Virus record (IMG/VR): IMGVR_UViG_3300003690_003063
Coordinates: 1 to 64,000 of that record
Source of the DNA: a virus
DNA: 64,000 nucleotides
Reading direction: 5' to 3' (one strand)
Position numbers and translations under genes: made by a program. Below the pieces are notes generated by a model, which saw nothing but the letters and a program-made list of their open reading frames with translations, was not told the DNA's origin and did not search any database. Below are positions 27,123 to 36,637 of this stretch, in pieces. The stretch's first letter is position 1. Each line of letters begins with the position of its first letter.

Positions 27123-30100
27123 TGGCCCATTGGCACGTCGCTCAAGGATTCTCATCAAGAGGTGTACCAACCCCTCTAGTAAAAGAGGTTGTCATTCATC
27201 CAACATTACAAAAAGATAGTGGTTCTAAATACTGTCTTTTAACAGGGTATATCCAGGTCCCCATATTGGGGCCGGCCCCGCTATCGAGGCGAGATGAAAG
27301 TCTTGAACAAAAGCCCTTAAGTTTGTGGGTAAAAGCAGTTTCGTCTAAAAGTATCATTAATTCTTTTAGGGGTAGCCGAGGTAAACAATTCTTAAATACT
27401 TCTATAGCTAACGCACACCACAAGTTCATAATGTCACAACAGATTATCCCCGTTAATACATATCGCATTAATAAAAACAATTATTTATCTTATAATCCAT
27501 CTACCAAGAAACATCTCTATTTTGAAGACATTAAATTTGAAGTACGTGTTAGATGTCCGAACGGACAGCTTTCTAAATTAAAGCATCTTTCATTAGTGTG
27601 TGTGGTATTTTCTAATTTTGGATCTCTTCACAATGCTACTCCAACACATCTTCATAAGTTGAAAGATAACCCTCTGGGCCGCCTAGACTCTGGCGCGCCT
27701 ATGATTGTGAATATTATAAATAATAGAAGGGTGCCCCTACGTTCTAGTTATTATGTATTGAGAGAAACTCTTGAGGGGTGGGGGGAGAAAGGCGATATCT
27801 GGCCCGGCGCCGTCCACAAACATCAGGGATGGTATATGGCCGGTTCAAGTCATTCCAATACTAAACATCCTAGATTAAGAAAGATAACGACCGCCAATTA
27901 CAAAGTGAAAGACTTAAGATTTTTAGATCCACAATTTAGTGGACAGATGAATGGTTTTTCTGTCAGCCAACGAAGTTCACCAGCGCGCGCCATCGGGCCT
28001 ACAAGTCTTGGCGCCGAAGAAAAGGTCGCCGCCTATGGCATAGAAAAATATTTTTCTTCTCCTCATTATTCTAGACAATCCGACGGATCCGCACTAGCTT
28101 TTTTGAATTTTGATTTTATGTCTTATATCAAAGATCACCTTGAGTTTAAATGGATCATTAAATCCGAAGATTCTATTACTTCTTGTGGCGAAATTTTAGA
28201 TCTCCGAGTCCATCGCTACCGGGTGACCAATACGGATTTGTCTAGTCCGCTAACCCCGGGCCACGCCACCACACCGCCGCCCCCCTGTTCTGAGAGACTC
28301 CTTCTTCCAATAGAGACAATAAGCTATGTGCCCACTACTAATCCTGGTACTGTTGGAATATTAATCGAGGACTCGAAGATGTCCGCTGAACCAGAAGGCT
28401 TATATGGATATCGGATAGAAATAGATGTAATTGATAATTCGAGGAAGGCTATTCAACATTTGGCCGATAAGGTAGCAAAAGAATTTCGAAAATTCGAAAA
28501 CTTTCTAACTGTTGTAAATGAAAGATCCACGAAGGGCAGCTGGGGAAACAACTCTTATGTTAAAAAACACGCTCAGAGTCTTGAAGACAATTCAAATTAT
28601 AAACAGTTGGTAAATTTGGTCATTGCTTCTTTAAGATTTTTATTTTTTAGGGGGAGCCCCGTCATTTTGAAAAATAATCTTTTGTCTATGGCTTCTCCAT
28701 ATTCTGCTACTTTGGACTCCATGTATATGTTTCGAGATTTGATAGCAAATTATTTGTATTCATTGAAGAGGCTCGTTGAAGAGCCCATCGAGTTAAATTC
28801 CGAGAGACCGTTCAATAATGATTCTAAAATTTTTAGCAAGGAGATTACCAAAACGAATACAATTGTGTTTGAAATTGGCGAAGCATATCAAAATTTTTCT
28901 CAAGAGGGAAGACGCGTGGGATTTGACTATTTTGGGTCAACGTGGTCACTTGAAGACACCAAAGATGTATTACCGCTCCAACTGACGGCCCCTCTCCCGG
29001 GCGCGCCGCTGTTGATAGTAAGTTTTGATGCCTTTGTAGATCGCATAGTCACAGAAAGTAAAAAATATGTTGATTTTCAGAGAAATGACCTGGCGCTCAA
29101 TAAATATGGTTTTCTTTCACCATTGGTAGTGAGAACCCCTTATAAAAGCTTGGTTACACAAAAAAATATGTCACTAGATTCATCTTTAGACATATTATAT
29201 GCCAAGAGAAATGCTGTATCTTCTATAGAGGACTATCCCGGAACCCCTCAGAACCGTCCGACTACCAACTATTACAAGAGAGGATTATTAGGATTAGAAG
29301 GTGTGACGTACAAACCTAAGAAAATATCTTTAAGAGAGCTTGTTAAAACCACTCCAAATAAAACCTTAAATTATATAGATAGTGTGTCATACTTTTCGAG
29401 TGGAAGCGTATTTGTGAATATGGACGAGATTTCCGCGGTGGAGGCTTCTATTAGCGGCTCCAAAACTACTCAATTTGCCATGGCGACCGCGGCCCGGCAA
29501 TCCGGCCTACAGTTGAAAAAAAGAGTGGTTAGCTATCTTCTTCAAGAACTAGCACAGGATTATATAGAAAATATAGAACTGAAGAACAGTAACCTAATCA
29601 AAGGCTCGTTTGCTTATAACCAAATGGTAACCAATCCTAAGAGTGTTGAGAATCTTAATATTTTTGAAAAGAGTATAAACTGGAATTCTTTGGTAGAAGT
29701 TCAGTACTTCGTGGGTTCTCCGAGCCCAAACTCTAAAACGCCAGAATGGCAAACCTTAACACAATCTCAGTTCAAACGCATGCGCGCCCGTGGCGGCTCC
29801 GTTTTGTGTCGATTAAAAAGGCTTCCAAGTATTTTTAATGTTAAAAATTCCTTTGATCTTCCTATATATAACCACCTATTTATTCTTGGGCCCTCGATTC
29901 CTATTGAAGCTCCTTTGTGGATGGTGCCTTCATCTCGTACGGCGGAACCGCGGTATATTACAACTTTTGCACAAACCATACACCAAGTGAGATCTTTAAA
30001 TCAAAAGAGTGCTCAAAGTATTGGCACGCCTGTTTATAGTGAATATTTGATGTCGAGGGAGTCTGTTTTAAATCACAAAGAGGGGTCAACAATTCCACAC

Positions 30101-30403
30101 GCGCCCGGGAAAAAAGTTTTAATTCAAAAAAGCGCCCCAGTACTGCGCGGGCCCGGGATGCGTAGGATCAGACACCCTACCCGCCCAACTAGGACTCCCC
30201 GCAGCAGCGAATTTGCCGGCGCCGCTTTTCCTGCCATCGAGAGGCCTAGCGACTTTGCTGCCGTCGCTTTCCCGATCGCTGAAAGGTCCGACGACTTTGC
30301 TGGCGTCGCTTTCCCGATCGCCGAAAGGTCCGGCGACTTTGCCGGTGTTGCTTTCCCAGCCACCGAGACGCCTGGCGACGGTAGCGGGGGAGGAAGTTAC
30401 TGA
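27122..30403 (+). CDS. Large virion protein with C-terminal 14-residue repeats (1093 aa)
   Basis: A 1093-residue protein with mixed alpha/beta character and no family I can name. Residues about 440-560 and 780-830 are predicted helical; much of the rest is beta-rich. The last 60 residues are four tandem 14-residue repeats of the form S-D-F-A-G-V-A-F-P-I-A-E-R-S followed by a Gly/Ser-rich end, resembling a flexible, hydrophobic-patched linker or docking tail. The stop and the ATG of the next gene overlap (TGATG). Part of the tail-periphery block by context. Confidence 0.7.
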   Translation: MAHWHVAQGFSSRGVPTPLVKEVVIHPTLQKDSGSKYCLLTGYIQVPILGPAPLSRRDESLEQKPLSLWVKAVSSKSIINSFRGSRGKQFLNTSIANAHHKFIMSQQIIPVNTYRINKNNYLSYNPSTKKHLYFEDIKFEVRVRCPNGQLSKLKHLSLVCVVFSNFGSLHNATPTHLHKLKDNPLGRLDSGAPMIVNIINNRRVPLRSSYYVLRETLEGWGEKGDIWPGAVHKHQGWYMAGSSHSNTKHPRLRKITTANYKVKDLRFLDPQFSGQMNGFSVSQRSSPARAIGPTSLGAEEKVAAYGIEKYFSSPHYSRQSDGSALAFLNFDFMSYIKDHLEFKWIIKSEDSITSCGEILDLRVHRYRVTNTDLSSPLTPGHATTPPPPCSERLLLPIETISYVPTTNPGTVGILIEDSKMSAEPEGLYGYRIEIDVIDNSRKAIQHLADKVAKEFRKFENFLTVVNERSTKGSWGNNSYVKKHAQSLEDNSNYKQLVNLVIASLRFLFFRGSPVILKNNLLSMASPYSATLDSMYMFRDLIANYLYSLKRLVEEPIELNSERPFNNDSKIFSKEITKTNTIVFEIGEAYQNFSQEGRRVGFDYFGSTWSLEDTKDVLPLQLTAPLPGAPLLIVSFDAFVDRIVTESKKYVDFQRNDLALNKYGFLSPLVVRTPYKSLVTQKNMSLDSSLDILYAKRNAVSSIEDYPGTPQNRPTTNYYKRGLLGLEGVTYKPKKISLRELVKTTPNKTLNYIDSVSYFSSGSVFVNMDEISAVEASISGSKTTQFAMATAARQSGLQLKKRVVSYLLQELAQDYIENIELKNSNLIKGSFAYNQMVTNPKSVENLNIFEKSINWNSLVEVQYFVGSPSPNSKTPEWQTLTQSQFKRMRARGGSVLCRLKRLPSIFNVKNSFDLPIYNHLFILGPSIPIEAPLWMVPSSRTAEPRYITTFAQTIHQVRSLNQKSAQSIGTPVYSEYLMSRESVLNHKEGSTIPHAPGKKVLIQKSAPVLRGPGMRRIRHPTRPTRTPRSSEFAGAAFPAIERPSDFAAVAFPIAERSDDFAGVAFPIAERSGDFAGVAFPATETPGDGSGGGSY
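30206..30373 (+). repeat. Four tandem 42-bp coding repeats
   Basis: Four copies of a 42-bp unit at the 3' end of the preceding 1093-residue protein's gene, each coding 14 residues (consensus SDFAGVAFPIAERS). Copies two and three are the most alike; copies one and four differ at the last residues. The unit keeps frame, so copy number could change without breaking the protein. Confidence 0.85.
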
Positions 30404-33400
30404 TGGTCGGCCCCTCCTCTTTTCCAGACCAGAATATTTTTTGTATAAATTCACATATACTAGGAGAACCATTCAACCACGATGGAGTTTTGGTGCCGGG
30501 TGTGACATTCAACTCGCTTGGTACGATGGTCCACCCTAGGGTCGACAGTACGACGCACCCTCTTATTCGAGATTGGTACAATGTGCCGACAGGGGTTGAT
30601 AAAACAGCGATACTTTGTGGGATTGATCCTTACCGTCGGTCGATGTCTCTTAATTGGGGCTATCTTTATGATAGAGCTACTGGCAATCGATGGCTATCTT
30701 GCGGCTATGCCAACATGCTGGCCCAACAGGCAGCAGGCCATACTCTAACTCCTTTTATGTATACGGGAGGAGATGGTACTTCTGATAGTCTTGGTTCTTT
30801 GGGACCCGGGTCGGCCAATGCCCCCGAGCCTTTGGGCGGCATCGTCGTCTCCGGCCACTTAAAACTTCAAGTTGCCTCTTCCCCCGGGATTGTCGGAGAT
30901 AATGATGGGTGGAACTCTGCCATGACTGCCGGCGCTCTTGCCGGTAGTATATCTAATGAATATATTGATTTCTTAGATCAAGAAGGAGACGGCACTTACC
31001 TAGAAGGGGATCCTTACCTACAACGATATCTGGAGGGAGGAGTCGCGACTCTTTCCAGTCTCGGCCTGCCCGGCGTGATAGCTAAGCTTGCTACGACGGA
31101 GCCTAGCTCACAACGTCTTATAGACGCCTCAATGCAAGGAAGTTATGATGGTATCTTCGACACCGAGATCCAAGGCCCGAATCCGTCATTCACCGGCGGC
31201 CTGGAAAACAGGCGCCATCTTTTTGATCACACACATCAATTTAAATTAGGAGGCTATTACGATGAGGCCACATCTCCGCCCACCTTCGTCCCCCGGATTA
31301 CAGTTGAATCAGCCTATTATAACTATGTTCAGTCGGTTCCTTCCTATGAAGATGTCATTGCGCCGGATCATATTCTAGAGTGCTTTCTGCCAAATTATTA
31401 TATGGTCCAGACAGCTTTTCAGCACCAGGTTGAATCCCCCTCCACCTTCACCACCGGTGACCCACTCGACATCGGTTATGGCCCTCAGGCTATTCCGTGG
31501 ATGGAGCAGACCACGGCCGCCGATGCCAGCCTCGCCGGGAGCGATATGCTACAGCTATTTTTTGAGCAAGCGCACTCAATGCCCCCCGGTGTTACCCCGG
31601 GCGCTGACGGTCAGTATAATACTTCAGATGATGGTTTCGCGCCCGGGCTTACAGCACAGTCATATTGGGATCTTTGGGCAACTGCTGTAGGCGGAACAGT
31701 CCCGGGAGGATCCCCTATCTCCCAGACGCGCCTTGATACTTACGAGGCGAACTATAAAAATATTGTTATTCCTCACGGATCATTACAGTGGATTAATGAC
31801 CGCAACGGTGATCAAGCTTATACTACTGTAGGAGGCGTCCCTACTGGCGAGCCAGCGATTGAGACGTATCCTTGGGTTAATCGAATCACCATTAACACTG
31901 CCGATAATATCCTCGGCCCCGGCCTCGGCCCCGATGTCGGCCCCACCGACTTTTTTTGGCAACTTTTAAACAATACTTCTCAAGTGCCGGCAACGATGGC
32001 CGGCACCATGAGCCGCGGCCAGGCCGCGACGTGGGTAAGAATGCTCCAGCTTATGATAGCAAATTCTTTTAATCCTAACCTTCCGGCGCCGCTTCCTTGG
32101 ACCGGGAACAGTGCTGACTACCTGCGGAACACACTCCATGGCAATCAAGAGTTTTATGGGGACACCGGCGCGCCAGTAGGCAATTACTACACAGGTGGTC
32201 ACCGTTCGCATCTACATGTGGATCTGAACAATACCGGGCCGGCAACGTTAGTCAATCATACAGATGCTGCCCCTTGGCACGTTGTGGGAGGACAGAAAGG
32301 CCAGAATCTTAAGATATGTGCGGACTTCTTCTACCTATCCTGTTATATGAACTCGTCCACGGGGGCGCCCAACGATCTTAGTTTTGCTATGGAGCAGGTG
32401 GCCGGCGCAGAGAACTATTCTTCGGTGTATGCTAACGGTGATAACCACCAGTCCACGACTTCGGACGAAGTAAACTTTAGTGTGTTACGGCCGATGGGAC
32501 CGGGCAACTACAATTCCGCGGCCTCGTTGGCAGCCCTTGGTCTCGAGCACCAGGATCCCGGTTCCAACTGGGATGGGTGGAATTCTCCTCTTCTCCGCCT
32601 CATAGAGGATTATACTTTGGGCATCACGGACATGTTTAAGGGGCAGCTCGCAGCATCTTCTCCTTTAATGTATGTTATAGAAAAAAGGAGACTTCACGAG
32701 ATAAGCCCGGGCGTATACGAAACCTATGTTGATCCCGCGACCCGAGAGCCTGTACAACGGATTTTTATAACGAGGAATTTTGATGATTCGATCTCTGAGG
32801 ATATTGTATATTATGATACTCAAATCAAATACAGCCAGCCATATCAATATGATGTATATTTAATAAATATAGTTTTCGGCAGCAAGTACACATATACAGG
32901 TGTTTCTGTAACTGCTCCCAGTTATGACACCGCGGTGACGACGGTGACGACTCCGGACGTATACGGTTACGCCCCTTCGGCTTATGGAAGAGGCTTGGCA
33001 AATGCCTTGGGATTTTATCGAGAAGAGGAACGCTACGAACAGCACGGTCAGCCCGGAGACTTCCTCGGCGACTATTTTGACAACGGAACAGACACCCACG
33101 CGATCAGCCCCAATCCTAATCCTTATGCGGGTCGGGTGGAAGCTCAATACAATTTTATGAAACTCGGCGACCCGCAAGATCTTGGGACGATCGGCGACCA
33201 CCCGGACACTTCCAACCCGGCGGTTTATTATGAGGATTTTGCGGCCGCGGGCCAGCCGCTACTACAGTTTCATGAAACTGATATTGGAGAAGACGGAGGT
33301 TTTGACGGATCCAATATTGGCGCCAATCCATCGTTCGGTGGAATTCCTTTCATCGAGCAGCTGTCGTGGCAATACTCAAACCCCGGCCTCCTCGAAGCGA

Positions 33401-34893
33401 TGATAGATACTCCGCTCACCGACGCGTATAAAAAATATGGGCAGTCCGGATTTTATGTTTTTGAGCCCCCCTGGATGGCACCGGGGCAACCGGGGGGTTC
33501 CGTTGGCGCAGAGAACACAACCCTACAGTCCACAGTGAGCTCGTTTGAGTGGGTAAACAAGTTTAGTGAGTGGGCCATCAACACCAAAACCCCGGCCGCC
33601 GTTGTCGATGATCCCTTCGGCCTGCCAGGGAACGGGGAGTGGGATACCCCAGTAGGAGGCCTCTATCAGGAAAACGATGCTATGCGCATATTACGCGAGC
33701 TGACGGTGAGAATAGCGAACGACGGCATGGGATTCGACTCGAACTACTCGCAAGGTGTGGTACCATATAGTGTATACATTCCTAACGTGCCGGCCATCGG
33801 GCAGTTCGAAATCCCCAGAGAAGAGCCTGAAAACTGCTTCGTCGCAGGCACCAAAGTGGCGGCTATGGTGGATGGTCATCTTTGTGGTGTCAATATTGAA
33901 GATATCCGTGTGGGAGATTTAGTAATGTCTTATAATCTCCTTACCAACACCACAGAATTTAAGCCCGTTATTGATATGACGTCTCCAATCCATAGCGATA
34001 TAGTTGAATTTGAATTTTCTAATGGTACTACAACACAACACACCTATGATCATCCTTATTATGTTGATAAGAAAGATTGGGCGTCTTATACGCCACAAGA
34101 AACAATGGACAGATATGACCATCCGGATTTAAGGGATGTGACACAAATTGAAGTGGGAGACCAATGTAAACTTACTACCGGAGAATTAGTAACACTGACA
34201 AATATTATAGAAGTGTTTAATGGCCCCATTCAAACATACAATATTATGGTTAAGGATAATAATAATTATTTTGCTGATGAGATTTTAGTTCATAATAAAA
34301 CTACTGCCGGCCGGCCAGGCGGCCCGGAAGGGGATCCCTCTTGCTTCATGGCTGGAACGAAGATTCTTTTGCCTGCCGGTCTCTCCAAAAATATAGAAGA
34401 TATGAGAATTGGAGATTATGTGATGTCTTATAATTTGATGACCAAGGAACCTGAGCCGCAACAGGTACTCAATGTTATGTCGCCCATGCATGATGATATA
34501 GTTGAATTTAGATTTGCTAACGGGACAACAACTCAACATACTTATGATCATCCATATTATGTTGTAGATAAGGGGTGGGCATCATATAATCCCGCGGCTA
34601 CTATAAGAAGGTACAAAACTCCAGATTTAGTTAATACTTCTTTAATAGAACCCGGAGACAGGTGCCTGCATTCTGCGGGCGAAGCTGTTGTTTTGACCGA
34701 CATTACAGAAGTATTAACAGAGGCCGTACAAACATACAATATTATAGTTGAACAAAACCATAACTATTTTGCAGATGACTTTTTAGTTCACAATAAGATC
34801 GCCGGCGGCGACGACGGGCCCGACGAAGAGGACGACGACGACACCGGCGGCGGGGGCGGTGGCGGCGCTAGCGACGTGTTCCTCGAGGATTAA
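30403..34893 (+). CDS. Large virion protein ending in two tandem Hint domains (1496 aa)
   Basis: A 1496-residue protein. Residues 1-1140 are a beta-rich, Gly/Pro/Asp-rich virion-type body without a recognised family. Residues 1145-1298 and 1314-1464 are two homologous Hint (Hedgehog/intein) domains, each starting CF(V/M)AGTK and ending NYFAD..LVHNK. The remaining 32 residues are an acidic and poly-Gly tail. Hint domains break the peptide bond before their first Cys or after their terminal Asn, so the protein is likely to self-process, releasing or linking its C-terminus. The Hint parts use AT-richer codons than the body and the linker, suggesting separate origins. The +1 residue is Lys rather than Cys/Ser/Thr, so ordinary protein splicing is not expected. 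Confidence 0.8.
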   Translation: MVGPSSFPDQNIFCINSHILGEPFNHDGVLVPGVTFNSLGTMVHPRVDSTTHPLIRDWYNVPTGVDKTAILCGIDPYRRSMSLNWGYLYDRATGNRWLSCGYANMLAQQAAGHTLTPFMYTGGDGTSDSLGSLGPGSANAPEPLGGIVVSGHLKLQVASSPGIVGDNDGWNSAMTAGALAGSISNEYIDFLDQEGDGTYLEGDPYLQRYLEGGVATLSSLGLPGVIAKLATTEPSSQRLIDASMQGSYDGIFDTEIQGPNPSFTGGLENRRHLFDHTHQFKLGGYYDEATSPPTFVPRITVESAYYNYVQSVPSYEDVIAPDHILECFLPNYYMVQTAFQHQVESPSTFTTGDPLDIGYGPQAIPWMEQTTAADASLAGSDMLQLFFEQAHSMPPGVTPGADGQYNTSDDGFAPGLTAQSYWDLWATAVGGTVPGGSPISQTRLDTYEANYKNIVIPHGSLQWINDRNGDQAYTTVGGVPTGEPAIETYPWVNRITINTADNILGPGLGPDVGPTDFFWQLLNNTSQVPATMAGTMSRGQAATWVRMLQLMIANSFNPNLPAPLPWTGNSADYLRNTLHGNQEFYGDTGAPVGNYYTGGHRSHLHVDLNNTGPATLVNHTDAAPWHVVGGQKGQNLKICADFFYLSCYMNSSTGAPNDLSFAMEQVAGAENYSSVYANGDNHQSTTSDEVNFSVLRPMGPGNYNSAASLAALGLEHQDPGSNWDGWNSPLLRLIEDYTLGITDMFKGQLAASSPLMYVIEKRRLHEISPGVYETYVDPATREPVQRIFITRNFDDSISEDIVYYDTQIKYSQPYQYDVYLINIVFGSKYTYTGVSVTAPSYDTAVTTVTTPDVYGYAPSAYGRGLANALGFYREEERYEQHGQPGDFLGDYFDNGTDTHAISPNPNPYAGRVEAQYNFMKLGDPQDLGTIGDHPDTSNPAVYYEDFAAAGQPLLQFHETDIGEDGGFDGSNIGANPSFGGIPFIEQLSWQYSNPGLLEAMIDTPLTDAYKKYGQSGFYVFEPPWMAPGQPGGSVGAENTTLQSTVSSFEWVNKFSEWAINTKTPAAVVDDPFGLPGNGEWDTPVGGLYQENDAMRILRELTVRIANDGMGFDSNYSQGVVPYSVYIPNVPAIGQFEIPREEPENCFVAGTKVAAMVDGHLCGVNIEDIRVGDLVMSYNLLTNTTEFKPVIDMTSPIHSDIVEFEFSNGTTTQHTYDHPYYVDKKDWASYTPQETMDRYDHPDLRDVTQIEVGDQCKLTTGELVTLTNIIEVFNGPIQTYNIMVKDNNNYFADEILVHNKTTAGRPGGPEGDPSCFMAGTKILLPAGLSKNIEDMRIGDYVMSYNLMTKEPEPQQVLNVMSPMHDDIVEFRFANGTTTQHTYDHPYYVVDKGWASYNPAATIRRYKTPDLVNTSLIEPGDRCLHSAGEAVVLTDITEVLTEAVQTYNIIVEQNHNYFADDFLVHNKIAGGDDGPDEEDDDDTGGGGGGGASDVFLED
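33835..34296 (+). other. Hint domain 1 (intein-like, autoprocessing)
   Basis: Residues 1145-1298 of the 1496-residue virion protein. N-terminal block: Cys1145 in CFVAGTKV followed by NIEDIRVGDLVMSYN. Block with the catalytic His: TTQHTYDHPYYV. C-terminal block: NNNYFADEILVHN with penultimate His1297 and terminal Asn1298, followed by Lys. All core motifs of the family are present except a nucleophile after Asn. Confidence 0.85.
34342..34794 (+). other. Hint domain 2 (duplicate of domain 1)
   Basis: Residues 1314-1464. Cys1314 in CFMAGTKI, then NIEDMRIGDYVMSYN, TTQHTYDHPYYV and HNYFADDFLVHN with His1463-Asn1464, again followed by Lys. It is clearly a copy of the first domain; the two are separated by a 15-residue Gly/Pro/Thr linker of much higher GC content. 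Confidence 0.85.
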
Positions 34894-34898
34894 AGAAT

Positions 34899-36599
34899 AT
34901 GGTATCTTCCACAAACTGGTACATGGACATAGAAGTCTACCTGAAGAATAGTGGTCCGGACGAGGGCGGTCAAGGAGACACCTTGGAACTCCTGGACACA
35001 TTTGAATATGGCCCTTATGTCTGGGCCCACGGCGCCGTCATTACTTTAGAAGACTTTATAACGACCATTAATGATGCCAATGTGACCAGGGCAGACGCCG
35101 AGGGCATACCAATTTTTTATATCTGGGCGACTCCCTTTTTAACATCCCGCTCGCCTTCGAGCTCTGGTGCCGGGTACGTTCGCCCACGCGGGCCTAATCT
35201 AAGTAGGGCCTGGGGCGGCCTCCCGACTCTGCAGAGAAAATTGAGCTCGCCCGGGCAGCCCTACATGGCGGCCGAAGGCCACGCCGCAATGCCGCAGGAT
35301 ATGGACATCACCGCCGGCGCCAATGGCATGTACAATGGCCAACTGGTTATTCGTTACGATATATCTATGGTCGACTCCGTGTTTTGGAACGGCATCTGGA
35401 CGTCCGTCGATTATGTAGGCCCTGACGGCGCGGTGAATCCGTTCAGCGACGGCTATAGTTATTATGGATTTAAAATTATTTGGCGCACAGGAAACGAGAC
35501 ACTTGTGAGCCCAAGTACGTCAGTCACGACAACGACATACTCTCCTGCTGGTACGTACGCTGACGTGAACTACACGAAAATCCCCAATCCTTTGGCGATA
35601 AAGGCTCCATACCAGGGTTTTGATGCGTGGATGCTGGGTCCAGATAGCGACAACGACGGCATCCCCGACATCGACATCAAGGTCAACGGCGTAATTATCA
35701 CTTCTGTACATGATGATTCTCCATTGCCTCCAAACTCGGCTATAGTTCCCTATATGGGGATTAGTAATAAACTATTAATTATGTTAAATTCGAACACGGG
35801 AGAGTACGAGGCGCGCCCAGTTCCTATATTGGAAGAAGACTGGGGGAAAATTCAGGGTATTTACGGTGGCGGCAGTCCCCCACGAAACTATACCATTGAT
35901 GAAATAAAAGCACTTCTTGCGGATCCCGAGGCTGATCCAACTGATTATGCTGTAGAATACAAGAAAGACGATCCCACCACTAAATTTGAAATTTTCCGGA
36001 TGACAGAAAAACCAACCTCCTACCTAGATTTTGATACAGGAACAAACCCACACGCTACAATCGAAGAACAGCCATCCTTTGGCAAGCGCTCCGATGGAGC
36101 TTCTCTTCTAGACGATATACAACCAAATAAAAAATATTATTACTGTTTTAGGTCTATAGACGTACATCACAACATTTCTAATCCAAGTCACGTTTTCGAA
36201 GTAGAGATGGTAGACAATGACGGTCAAGTTTATATTATCTTGAATACGATTGATTTTGACCCAGGACCAAAGCGCGTTTCTATAAAGTCTGGTCGTCGGT
36301 TTATATATATTGAACCATCGCTGCAAAATCTTACGTTTGCTGACACCGACCTTCTCGAAGACCCCATTGTCCCGGGGGTAGCACTTAGTTCGATTGTCCC
36401 AACTGAGGTACCTTCCGATGATCTTTTGGGCGCCCTGCTGCCTGCCGAGGAAGCCGCCATACTTGCTGCTGGTGGCACATTGCCCCAACGAGTATGGAAC
36501 GACACATATAAAATACGCATCACTAGCAAGAAAACAAGCAGAAAAATTGATTTAAACTTAATATTCAAGAACAAGGGGGTAAAAAATCCCTCGGGTTAA
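34899..36599 (+). CDS. Virion structural protein, beta-rich (566 aa)
   Basis: A 566-residue protein in the tail block, six bases after the Hint-domain protein. Mostly beta-strand pattern; the segment from about 350 to 440 (TKFEIFRMTEKPTSYLDF ... KKYYYCFRSIDVHHNISNPSHVFEVEMV) resembles a fibronectin-III-like fold with the Tyr and Ser of strands C to G. The C-terminal 25 residues are basic and end in a KNKGVKNPSG tail. A host-surface-binding or connector role is reasonable, but no family was recognised. Confidence 0.65.
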   Translation: MVSSTNWYMDIEVYLKNSGPDEGGQGDTLELLDTFEYGPYVWAHGAVITLEDFITTINDANVTRADAEGIPIFYIWATPFLTSRSPSSSGAGYVRPRGPNLSRAWGGLPTLQRKLSSPGQPYMAAEGHAAMPQDMDITAGANGMYNGQLVIRYDISMVDSVFWNGIWTSVDYVGPDGAVNPFSDGYSYYGFKIIWRTGNETLVSPSTSVTTTTYSPAGTYADVNYTKIPNPLAIKAPYQGFDAWMLGPDSDNDGIPDIDIKVNGVIITSVHDDSPLPPNSAIVPYMGISNKLLIMLNSNTGEYEARPVPILEEDWGKIQGIYGGGSPPRNYTIDEIKALLADPEADPTDYAVEYKKDDPTTKFEIFRMTEKPTSYLDFDTGTNPHATIEEQPSFGKRSDGASLLDDIQPNKKYYYCFRSIDVHHNISNPSHVFEVEMVDNDGQVYIILNTIDFDPGPKRVSIKSGRRFIYIEPSLQNLTFADTDLLEDPIVPGVALSSIVPTEVPSDDLLGALLPAEEAAILAAGGTLPQRVWNDTYKIRITSKKTSRKIDLNLIFKNKGVKNPSG

Positions 36600-36637
36600 T
36601 AACTATTTATTTACTATTTATATAGAGAGGGACAGTT

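Noticed and set aside
30206-30373. Repeats as a CRISPR-like array
   Set aside because: The units are in frame, have no spacers and encode a regular protein repeat.
32190-32230. A second metallopeptidase in the 1496-residue protein (HRSHLHVD)
   Set aside because: Only the His-x-His-Val-Asp piece is present; no upstream S-x-H...D ligand pair at M15-like spacing was found.
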